A DNA stretch of 64,000 bases from Bacillus sp. V2I10 (GTDB lineage Bacteria > Bacillota > Bacilli > Bacillales > Bacillaceae), in assembly GCF_030817055.1 (NCBI RefSeq), contig NZ_JAUSYV010000001.1, positions 1,760,001 through 1,824,000 on the forward strand. Reading direction: 5' to 3'. Position 1 is the stretch's first letter; every line of letters begins with the position of its first letter. A program made the translations under genes and the position numbers. The notes beneath the pieces were generated by a model, which worked only from the letters and a program-made list of their open reading frames with translations, did no database searches and had not been told where the DNA came from. This document shows positions 16,056-23,627 of the stretch, one piece after another.

Positions 16056-17201
16056 GTGTCATCATCACCAATACGTTATGAGTTAATTAAAACATGTAAA
16101 CAAACCGGTGCAAGACTCGGCCGTGTTCATACCCCTCATGGTTCATTTGAAACGCCAGTGTTTATGCCGGTTGGCACATTGGCTACTGTAAAGACAATGT
16201 CCCCGGAAGAACTCGTGCAGATGGGCGCTGGTATCATCTTGAGCAATACGTATCATTTATGGCTGCGCCCTGGCCATGAGATTGTAAAGGAAGCTGGCGG
16301 GCTTCATAAATTTATGAACTGGGACCGTGCCATTTTAACAGATTCCGGCGGCTTCCAGGTCTTCAGTTTAAGTGAATTCCGGAAAATAGAAGAAGAAGGC
16401 GTTCATTTCAGAAATCATCTGAACGGCGACAAGCTGTTTCTTTCGCCGGAAAAGGCGATGCAAATTCAAAATGCGCTCGGTTCTGATATTATGATGGCAT
16501 TTGATGAATGCCCTCCGTTCCCGGCTGAATATGACTATATGAAAAAATCTGTAGAACGGACAAGCAGATGGGCAGAGCGCTGCTTGAATGCGCATGAGCG
16601 TCCTCACGATCAGGGATTATTCGGGATTGTACAGGGCGGCGAATATGAGGAATTAAGAAAGCAAAGTGCCAGAGATTTAGTTTCACTCGATTTCCCGGGC
16701 TATGCTGTCGGGGGCCTTTCCGTTGGAGAACCAAAAGACATAATGAACCGTGTGCTTGAATCGACAACGCCTTTGCTTCCGTCCAATAAACCCCGTTACC
16801 TGATGGGTGTTGGCTCTCCTGATTCATTGATTGACGGAGCAGTTAGAGGGGTTGATATGTTTGACTGCGTGCTTCCAACGAGAATTGCGCGAAATGGCAC
16901 ATTAATGACAAGCAGCGGACGTTTAGTTGTGAAAAATGCTAAATATGCCCGTGACTTCGGTCCGATTGATGAGAATTGCGACTGCTACACTTGCCGCAAT
17001 TACAGCCGCGCTTATATCCGTCATTTAATGAAGTGTGACGAGACATTCGGCATCCGATTAACTTCTTACCATAACCTTCATTTTCTGTTAAAATTAATGG
17101 AGCAGGTCAGACAGGCAATCCGTGAAGACCGATTAGGGGATTTCAGAGATGAATTCTTTGAACAATATGGTTTTAACAAGCCGAATGCTAAAAACTTTTA
17201 A
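16056..17201 (+). CDS. tgt: tRNA-guanine transglycosylase
   Basis: Exchanges G34 of GUN-anticodon tRNAs for preQ1. 381 residues. Catalytic aspartates lie in LTDSGGFQVFS and in DMFDCVLPTRIARNG; the zinc site is ENCDCYTCRNYSRAYIRH (three Cys, one His). GTG start with AAGGAGGAAAAAAG upstream. Part of queA-tgt-yajC. Confidence 0.98.
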   Translation: MSSSPIRYELIKTCKQTGARLGRVHTPHGSFETPVFMPVGTLATVKTMSPEELVQMGAGIILSNTYHLWLRPGHEIVKEAGGLHKFMNWDRAILTDSGGFQVFSLSEFRKIEEEGVHFRNHLNGDKLFLSPEKAMQIQNALGSDIMMAFDECPPFPAEYDYMKKSVERTSRWAERCLNAHERPHDQGLFGIVQGGEYEELRKQSARDLVSLDFPGYAVGGLSVGEPKDIMNRVLESTTPLLPSNKPRYLMGVGSPDSLIDGAVRGVDMFDCVLPTRIARNGTLMTSSGRLVVKNAKYARDFGPIDENCDCYTCRNYSRAYIRHLMKCDETFGIRLTSYHNLHFLLKLMEQVRQAIREDRLGDFRDEFFEQYGFNKPNAKNF

Positions 17202-17222
17202 TATTTGAAAGGGGTGAAAAAT

Positions 17223-17507
17223 ATGGAATTATTGACTACGGTTGGACCGTTAATCTTAATGTTTGCGATCTTTTACTTTTTACTGATCCGTCCTCAGCAG
17301 AAACAGCAGAAGAAAGTGCGTGAAATGCAGGAAAGTCTGTCAAAAGGCGACAAAGTCGTAACGATTGGCGGTATGCATGGCATCGTTGATTCAATCGATG
17401 AAGAAAAAGTAATCATCAAAGCTGGTGATGGCTCACGCCTGACATTTGACCGCCGCGCTGTTCGCGACGTTGTTGAGCAAAAAGGCATCACAATGGAAAA
17501 GGCCTAA
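17223..17507 (+). CDS. yajC: Preprotein translocase accessory subunit YajC
   Basis: 94-residue Sec accessory protein: one N-terminal membrane helix (LLTTVGPLILMFAIFYFLLI), the RPQQKQQKK junction, and a cytoplasmic beta domain (SKGDKVVTIGGMHGIVDSID). The frame is open from 17205, but ATG 17223 has AAAGGGGTG upstream. Last gene before a strong terminator; secDF, its usual partner, is 3.3 kb downstream. Confidence 0.95.
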   Translation: MELLTTVGPLILMFAIFYFLLIRPQQKQQKKVREMQESLSKGDKVVTIGGMHGIVDSIDEEKVIIKAGDGSRLTFDRRAVRDVVEQKGITMEKA

Positions 17508-17529
17508 TTACATAAGGCATAAGCAAAAG

Positions 17530-17555
17530 GAAGCGCTATTGATGCGCTTCTTTTT
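17530..17555 (+). terminator. Intrinsic terminator after yajC
   Basis: Seven-bp perfect stem GAAGCGC (17530-17536) / GCGCTTC (17544-17550) and a T run to 17555. Confidence 0.88.
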
Positions 17556-17588
17556 GGTTTTTATTTATAGAACGAACGTCTCAAGATG

Positions 17589-17969
17589 CTATTTGGACGA
17601 GCCGGACAAGTTCACTCCCATTACCCCGCCTAGCATAGCTATGGCAAGGAAGCCCCCATGATACATGGTCTGCTCCATTGTAAATGTTTTCCCGTAGCCT
17701 AAAAATTGAAATAAAAAAATAATTAATGTATAGAGGATTGCTGTTGTGCCTCCGATCAGCCATCCGCGCTCTTTTCCTTTTCCTCCGGCAATAAATCCGC
17801 CAATGAAAACGGATAAAAATGAGAGTCCCAGTATAAACCATTTAATAGAATCTTCCGTTAACCCCGTAAATTTAAGCAGCAATGAAAAAAGTAAGCTTGT
17901 TGCAAGTGCTACCATTAAAATACTGGTTAATCCGTAAAGAATGGCTTTACTCCATCTTCGCGTTTCGAT
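17589..17969 (-). CDS. TIGR04086-type four-helix membrane protein (YrzE-like)
   Basis: Small hydrophobic protein with about four membrane helices; function unknown. The first ATG (17915) has no ribosome site and would cut into the first helix. The frame stays open upstream through SKAILYGLTSIL, and GGGGGAG (17982-17976) sits six bases before codon ATC 17969. Reading that codon as the start gives METRRWSKAILYGL at 126 residues, which looks like the family N-terminus. So initiation at ATC, or a miscalled ATG, is likely. Position between yajC and the DUF421 gene matches yrzE of B. subtilis. Confidence 0.75.
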   Translation of the reverse strand: METRRWSKAILYGLTSILMVALATSLLFSLLLKFTGLTEDSIKWFILGLSFLSVFIGGFIAGGKGKERGWLIGGTTAILYTLIIFLFQFLGYGKTFTMEQTMYHGGFLAIAMLGGVMGVNLSGSSK

Positions 17970-18120
17970 TGCAATCTCCCCCTTATTCCAGTCAGCTTGT
18001 TTTTGCTCGTCTTATTACCATCCTATTCACATCAAATGAAAATAGAATCAATTTGCTTTACATGAAAATGATTTATCCGTTCAAAATAAATGTAACTGTG
18101 TAAGCAAAGGGGGCTATTTG

Positions 18121-18771
18121 GTGGAAGATGCTATAATCATAATGGCACGGACGATTTTTTTATATGTAATGATCGTTATTATCTTCAGACTGATGGGAAA
18201 ACGGGAAATTGGCGAATTAAGCATTCTGGATCTTGTTGTCTTTTTAATGATCGCAGAAATGGGAGTTATGGCCATTGAAAATACGGAGGATCCATTGATA
18301 CATACCGTCATTCCCATGTTTCTGCTGCTTGGCATCCAGATTGGCCTTGCCTATCTGTCGCTAAAAAATCATAAAGTAAGAAAACTGCTGGACGGAAAGC
18401 CGACAATCATCATAGATAGAGGCAAAATCAATGAACATGCCATGAAAACGCAGCGCTATAATTTTGATGATCTTCTCATCCAGCTAAGGGAAAAGGATAT
18501 TAACGATATCAGCGAAGTGGATTTTGCCATCCTTGAACCATCAGGGAAGTTATCTGTTATAAAAAAAGAACATGACAATGAACGTCAGGAACTGCAGCTG
18601 CCATTAATAATTGACGGATTGATTCAAGAGGAAAATTTATTCAGAATCGGAAAGACAAACTTGTGGCTAAGGCAGCAGCTTAGAGAACTTGGCTACATAG
18701 ATTTAAAGAATATTTCCTTGTGCACACATAATAAGGGGGCATTTTTTATCGACCTGACAGATGAAAAATAA
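18121..18771 (+). CDS. DUF421 membrane protein (YetF/YrbG-like)
   Basis: 216 residues: three N-terminal membrane helices (about 5-75; ILDLVVFLMIAEMGVMAIEN) and a cytoplasmic YetF-type domain (LLDGKPTIIIDRGKINEHAM, then LREKDINDISEVDFAILEP). Function of DUF421 proteins is poorly known. Start GTG 18121 after GGGGG by about eight bases; a TTG one codon earlier is also possible. It converges on spoVB with only three bases between the stop codons. Confidence 0.85.
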   Translation: MEDAIIIMARTIFLYVMIVIIFRLMGKREIGELSILDLVVFLMIAEMGVMAIENTEDPLIHTVIPMFLLLGIQIGLAYLSLKNHKVRKLLDGKPTIIIDRGKINEHAMKTQRYNFDDLLIQLREKDINDISEVDFAILEPSGKLSVIKKEHDNERQELQLPLIIDGLIQEENLFRIGKTNLWLRQQLRELGYIDLKNISLCTHNKGAFFIDLTDEK

Positions 18772-18774
18772 ACA

Positions 18775-20340
18775 TTAACGCCGCGGTGCCAGCTTAGAAA
18801 GTGTGTTTCCTACATAAGGAATTCTTTTCAATTCTTCCTTAAGAACTAAGCGGAAGACGACCAGAAGGATGCAATAAATCGTGAAAGTAAAGGTAACAGA
18901 AATGATTAAATTAATACCCATGCTTAGAGAGAGCATTTGATAGAAATAATAACCCGCTATTCCTGAGAGAATCATTGTCAAAAAGCACTTGGCATATTCT
19001 CCAATCCGAAAGGTCAGGGAGACCACCTTCATGACAGTTGCTAAATGAAGCAGCGTGACAAGCATAATTCCCGCTACAATGGCAAGGGCAGCTCCCATAA
19101 TACCGAGTGAAGGGCGGGTTGCTAATAGGAAAATCAGGGCGGTTTTAATGGCTGAACCGATAAAACTATTGATCATTGCTGCTTTTGCAAGGTTAAGTGC
19201 CTGCAGAACTGCCTGAAGGGGACCCTGGAAATAGTAAAAGATGAAAAAGGGAGCCATGACCTGGACAAAGATCGCAGCGTGGCTGCTGCCGTACATGACC
19301 ATCATCATCGGATTGGCATAGATATATAAAATAACTACGGCGAAACCGCCTGTCACTAAAGACAGTCTGAATGCCTGCTGAAGTCTGTGCTGAACAAGGT
19401 GCAGCTTTTTTTGAGCCATGGCTTCACTGATTGCCGGGACAAGTGCGGTTGATAAGGAGTATGTAATAAATGACGGCAGCATAAGCAGCGGAAGGGCGTA
19501 CCCTGTCAATTCACCGTACTGTTTTGTTGCCGTCACTGCTGTAAATCCTGCAATGGCCAAGCTTTGTGCGACAACAATCGGTTCAAAAAACCAGGCAATG
19601 GAACCGATCATGCGGCTTCCTGTTGTTGGGAGTGCAATGCTCATTAAGTTTTGAAACGTATCTTTTCCGTCGTGCAATGATTTGAAGAACTTTCTTCTGA
19701 TTTTGAATTTCTTTTTCATCTTAAACATCGAGAATAAGTAAAGCAGGGAAATCAGTTCTCCGATGACGGCTGATGCCATGGCCCCTGCTGCAGCGTATTC
19801 AATCCCGTACGGAAGGAACGTTTTTGTAAAAACAGCAATTAAAGATATCCGGACAATTTGTTCAAGCACCTGGGATATCGCAGCAGGCCTCATGTTTTGC
19901 TTTCCTTGAAAATAGCCCCTGAGAACAGATGAAATCGCGATAATGGGAACGACTGGAGTAATCGCAAGCAGCGGATACAGCGTTCTTGGGTCTGTCAGCA
20001 ATGAGTTTGACAAATAGGGAGCAAGGAGAATGATTGCCGGAGTGAATAAAAGACTAAGTGACCCTGTAATCGCAAGAGAGACGATCAGGATTTTTTTGAT
20101 CTTCCGCTGATTTCCTTCGGCTTCAGCTTCCGCAACTAATTTTGATATTGCAACAGGCAGACCGAACTGGGTAATCGTAATAATAAGGACCAGTGTGGGC
20201 ATCGCCATCATGTATAATCCAACGCCTTCTTCCCCTATAAAGCGCGCCACAACGATTCGGTTTATAAACCCCAGAACCCTGGTAATCAGACCGGCAGCTA
20301 TCAATATTAATGTTCCCTGTAAAAATGTTTGCTTGGACAT
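18775..20340 (-). CDS. spoVB: Stage V sporulation protein B (lipid II flippase family)
   Basis: Polytopic MOP/MurJ-like transporter of 521 residues with about 14 membrane helices, needed for spore cortex synthesis, probably by moving lipid-linked precursors. Motifs: TLILIAAGLITRVLGFINR at the N-terminus, RFIGEEGVGLYMMAMP, SSVLRGYFQGKQNM, ATKQYGELTGYALPL. The frame extends to 20442, but ATG 20340 with GGCAGGGAAAG upstream gives the family start. It ends three bases from the convergent DUF421 gene with no obvious terminator between. Confidence 0.94.
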   Translation of the reverse strand: MSKQTFLQGTLILIAAGLITRVLGFINRIVVARFIGEEGVGLYMMAMPTLVLIITITQFGLPVAISKLVAEAEAEGNQRKIKKILIVSLAITGSLSLLFTPAIILLAPYLSNSLLTDPRTLYPLLAITPVVPIIAISSVLRGYFQGKQNMRPAAISQVLEQIVRISLIAVFTKTFLPYGIEYAAAGAMASAVIGELISLLYLFSMFKMKKKFKIRRKFFKSLHDGKDTFQNLMSIALPTTGSRMIGSIAWFFEPIVVAQSLAIAGFTAVTATKQYGELTGYALPLLMLPSFITYSLSTALVPAISEAMAQKKLHLVQHRLQQAFRLSLVTGGFAVVILYIYANPMMMVMYGSSHAAIFVQVMAPFFIFYYFQGPLQAVLQALNLAKAAMINSFIGSAIKTALIFLLATRPSLGIMGAALAIVAGIMLVTLLHLATVMKVVSLTFRIGEYAKCFLTMILSGIAGYYFYQMLSLSMGINLIISVTFTFTIYCILLVVFRLVLKEELKRIPYVGNTLSKLAPRR

Positions 20341-20482
20341 GGCTTTCCCTGCCTTCTCAAATAGCTTGTAATCATATACAATTACTATATGCGCTATGAT
20401 TGGCCAAGCATGACAAGTATGTTCAAGCAAAGGCTTATTCAAGATATATTAACCCGCAAATGATCAGGTGAAGGAGCGTGTC

Positions 20483-20779
20483 ATGATGGAAAAAGACGAA
20501 ATTGAAAAATATCGCCATCACGTAAAGCCGGCGCTAGTCAGCAAAGCAGAGGAATTTAAAATCCTCGATTATGGCGAAGTCACAGTAGCAGAGCTTTGGA
20601 ATTTCCTAAGAAATAAAAAATGGAAGAAAAAAAATGAGCTGATGGTGTATGAAATGGTTGCTGATATTATGGCCATCAAACCTAATGAATTCATGACATT
20701 CGCAACGATTGAATCTTATAAGGCGGGTAGCTGGTTTGAAAGTGAAGAAGGCAAAAAACTCGGCATCAATGAAAGTTAA
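20483..20779 (+). CDS. comN: Post-transcriptional regulator ComN (YrzD)
   Basis: 98 residues, the same length as B. subtilis ComN, which controls comE mRNA late-competence expression. Recognised by VKPALVSKAEEFKILDYGEV and ELWNFLRNKKWKKKNELMVYE; highly charged, no membrane segment. ATG 20483 lies six bases after AAGGAG; an ATG one codon on and a GTG at 20468 are alternatives. It is divergent from spoVB and just upstream of secDF. Confidence 0.85.
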   Translation: MMEKDEIEKYRHHVKPALVSKAEEFKILDYGEVTVAELWNFLRNKKWKKKNELMVYEMVADIMAIKPNEFMTFATIESYKAGSWFESEEGKKLGINES

Positions 20780-20817
20780 TACATATTGAATGGTTTTTTT
20801 TCTAAGGAGGAAACAAC

Positions 20818-23067
20818 ATGGTGAAAAAAGGACGCATTATCGGTTTTTTCTTACTCGTCCTTTGCGTAGGCAGTTTGATTGGAGCTTTTGGAAACAAAAC
20901 TGCAGATAATATCTTGCTTGGACTTGATCTTCAGGGCGGCTTTGAAATCCTATATGATGTAAAGCCTGCAAATGAAGGCGATAAGATCGACCGCAATGCA
21001 CTGGTAAGTACAGTGAATGCTCTTCAAAAGAGAGCGAATGTGCTTGGTGTCAGTGAACCTAACATCCAAATCGAAGGAGAAAACAGAATCAGAGTTCAGC
21101 TTGCAGGAGTCAAGGATCAAAGCCAGGCAAGGGAAATTCTCTCCACTCAGGCAGAGCTCACATTTCGGGATGTAAATGATAAAGTCATGATGAATGGCTC
21201 GGATCTTGTGGAAGGCGCATCAAAACAGACCTTTGATCCAGATACACAAGAACCTATCGTAGCAGTTAAACTTAAGGATGCTGCAAAGTTTAAAAACGTA
21301 ACAGAGCAAATCGTGGCGATGCAGCCCGAAAATCAGCTTGTTATTTGGCTTGATTACGAAAAAGGTGACTCATATAAAGAAGAAGTTACAAAAGAATCAC
21401 CAAAATTTTTATCAAATCCAAACGTCGGAGAAGTTTTTAATACAACCGATGTAACGATTACAGGCCAGTTTACAGTTGAAGAAGCAAAAGATCTTGCCAA
21501 TCTTCTAAATGCTGGATCACTTCCTGTTAAACTTGATGAAACCTATTCTACTTCGGTAGGAGCGCAGTTTGGTGAAGAAGCGCTGCAGAAAACGGTTCTT
21601 GCGGGAGTTATCGGGATCAGCTTTATTTTCTTATTTATGCTCTACTTCTATCGATTGCCGGGGTTCATTGCAATCGTAACTTTAAGTGCATACCTTTATC
21701 TTGTCCTTCAAGTTTTTGATTGGATGAATGCTGTTTTAACACTTCCAGGTATAGCAGCCCTGATTTTGGGAGTCGGGATGGCAGTTGATGCCAATATCAT
21801 TACATACGAGAGAATTAAAGAGGAAATCAAGCTTGGCAAGTCCATAAGATCAGCGTACAGAGCTGGAAACCGCCGTTCGTTTGCCACTATTTTCGATGCG
21901 AATATCACTACGATGCTTGCAGGCGGAGTCCTGTTTTTCTTCGGTACCAGTGCGGTCAAAGGATTTGCAACAAGTCTTGTATTAAGTATACTTGTGAGCT
22001 TTTTAACATCTGTTTTCTTAAGCAGAATCCTGCTTGGATTATTGGTGGAAAGCAAGTGGCTTGATAAAAAGCCAGGGTATTTTGGAGTAAATAAGAAAGA
22101 CATTATAGATTTGAGCAAATCAACAGAAGATGTTGATGCTCCTACAAAGTTTGATAAGGTAGACTTTGTTAAGCACCGGAAAAAATTCTTTGCTGCCTCA
22201 GGAATATTGCTTGCTGCAGGGGTGGTTCTCCTCCTTGTGTTCAGATTGAATCTTGGGATTGATTTTTCAAGCGGAACCCGGATAGAGATTGGAGCGGAAA
22301 AGACCTTAACAGCTGAAGAAGTTGAAGCAGAGCTTGCGAATCTTGACCTTGAGGCGAAGGATATCGTTTTATCCGGCAGTCAAAATCAAACCGCGGTAGC
22401 CAGATTTATCGGAGTACTTGATAAAGATGAGATCGCTGAAGTAAAAGAGTATTTCAATGAAAAATATGGGAAGGAACCAAGTGTCAGCACGGTTTCGCCT
22501 ACAGTTGGGAAAGAATTGGCGAGAAATGCGATGTATGGTGTTTTAATCGCTTCACTTGGAATCATCATCTATGTTTCCTTGCGATTTGAATATAAAATGG
22601 CAATAGCCTCTGTTATTGCCCTGCTCTATGACGCATTTTTCATTATCGCCGTTTTCAGTATCACCCGCCTGGAAGTGGATGTTACGTTCATAGCAGCGGT
22701 TCTGACTATCGTGGGCTACTCTATTAATGACACGATCGTAACCTTTGACAGGATTCGGGAGCTATATAAAAAGACAAAGGTCAAAACGTATGATGATCTA
22801 AAAAATATTGTAAACAGAAGCTTGCAGCAGACATTCACACGATCAGTAAATACTGTATTGACAGTCGTATTCTGTGTTATTGCTTTGATGATATTAGGAA
22901 GCGAGTCGATTCTGAATTTCTCAATAGCACTGCTTATCGGATTAATTTCCGGCACATACTCCTCATTATTTATAGCAGCACAGCTATGGATGATCTGGAA
23001 ATGGAAAGAGATTAAGAAGAAAAGCACGATGAAAAAAGTGCAGGAAAATGACGAACCCGTCGTATAA
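20818..23067 (+). CDS. secDF: Fused protein-export membrane protein SecDF
   Basis: Proton-driven RND-family export factor in which SecD and SecF are one chain, as in Bacillus. 749 residues, about 12 membrane helices. SecD half: LLGLDLQGGFEILYDV, large extracellular P1 domain (about 60-250), helices with GVGMAVDANIITYERI. SecF half from about residue 440: RLNLGIDFSSGTRIEI and YSINDTIVTFDRIRE. RBS AAGGAGGAAAC. Ends at a perfect hairpin terminator. Confidence 0.97.
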   Translation: MVKKGRIIGFFLLVLCVGSLIGAFGNKTADNILLGLDLQGGFEILYDVKPANEGDKIDRNALVSTVNALQKRANVLGVSEPNIQIEGENRIRVQLAGVKDQSQAREILSTQAELTFRDVNDKVMMNGSDLVEGASKQTFDPDTQEPIVAVKLKDAAKFKNVTEQIVAMQPENQLVIWLDYEKGDSYKEEVTKESPKFLSNPNVGEVFNTTDVTITGQFTVEEAKDLANLLNAGSLPVKLDETYSTSVGAQFGEEALQKTVLAGVIGISFIFLFMLYFYRLPGFIAIVTLSAYLYLVLQVFDWMNAVLTLPGIAALILGVGMAVDANIITYERIKEEIKLGKSIRSAYRAGNRRSFATIFDANITTMLAGGVLFFFGTSAVKGFATSLVLSILVSFLTSVFLSRILLGLLVESKWLDKKPGYFGVNKKDIIDLSKSTEDVDAPTKFDKVDFVKHRKKFFAASGILLAAGVVLLLVFRLNLGIDFSSGTRIEIGAEKTLTAEEVEAELANLDLEAKDIVLSGSQNQTAVARFIGVLDKDEIAEVKEYFNEKYGKEPSVSTVSPTVGKELARNAMYGVLIASLGIIIYVSLRFEYKMAIASVIALLYDAFFIIAVFSITRLEVDVTFIAAVLTIVGYSINDTIVTFDRIRELYKKTKVKTYDDLKNIVNRSLQQTFTRSVNTVLTVVFCVIALMILGSESILNFSIALLIGLISGTYSSLFIAAQLWMIWKWKEIKKKSTMKKVQENDEPVV

Positions 23068-23073
23068 AAAGAG

Positions 23074-23101
23074 AAACCGCGAGCAATCGCGGTTTTTTAA
23101 T
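23074..23101 (+). terminator. Intrinsic terminator after secDF
   Basis: Perfect 9-bp stem AAACCGCGA (23074-23082) / TCGCGGTTT (23087-23095) closed by a GCAA tetraloop, then T residues. Confidence 0.92.
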
Positions 23102-23222
23102 TTTGACCGTATCTGCTGGATAAGATATTATTAGGCCAAAGAATATCCCTTTACCTATAATTGTTTGAATGATTTTAATAAAAGGGTATAAAGAAGAGAG
23201 ATTTTCAGAAGGGGGAAAGAAA

Positions 23223-23567
23223 ATGAAGAGGCAATGGAGTTTTATTTTTGCGATTCTTTTTGCACTTATTGTTGCGGTTTTTGCTGTCATAAATGTGGAT
23301 CCAGTTGAAGTTGACTATTTATTCGGTCAAGCTGAATGGCCGCTTATTCTGATTGTTCTGGGTTCCGTTCTGCTTGGAGGACTTATGATTGCTTCTGCAG
23401 GACTGACGAGAATTTATGCTCTTCAGCGCAAAGTGAAAGTTCTCGAAAAGGAAAAGGCAGAGCTTATAAATGAAAACGAAGCGCTCAAAAAAGATCCGCT
23501 TGTACATGAAACAACAAGCAGTGCGCACGGAGCCAAGCAAATCGGCCAGACATCAGAGGAATTATAA
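23223..23567 (+). CDS. LapA-domain membrane protein (YrvD-like)
   Basis: 114 residues: two membrane helices (about 5-25 and 40-62), the LapA/DUF1049 pattern INVDPVEVDYLFGQAEWPLI, then a coiled coil (ALQRKVKVLEKEKAELINENEALK kept short here: residues about 68-92) and a polar tail. In Gram-negatives LapA domains act in envelope assembly; the role here is unknown. The frame opens at 23169 but ATG 23223 follows GGGGGAAAG. Confidence 0.85.
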   Translation: MKRQWSFIFAILFALIVAVFAVINVDPVEVDYLFGQAEWPLILIVLGSVLLGGLMIASAGLTRIYALQRKVKVLEKEKAELINENEALKKDPLVHETTSSAHGAKQIGQTSEEL

Positions 23568-23575
23568 TTTCCAGT

Positions 23576-23622
23576 TTGTCACCCCTTACCCACTCTAGTA
23601 TAATAGTGAGGTTAAGGGGTGA
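23576..23622 (+). promoter_or_regulatory. SigA promoter of recJ inside a long dyad
   Basis: TTGTCA (23576-23581), 17-bp spacer, TATAAT (23599-23604): a near-consensus housekeeping promoter. A perfect 10-bp inverted repeat TCACCCCTTA (23579-23588) / TAAGGGGTGA (23613-23622) straddles it; the right arm contains the AAGGGG ribosome site of recJ. Confidence 0.8.
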
Positions 23623-23627
23623 TTTTT

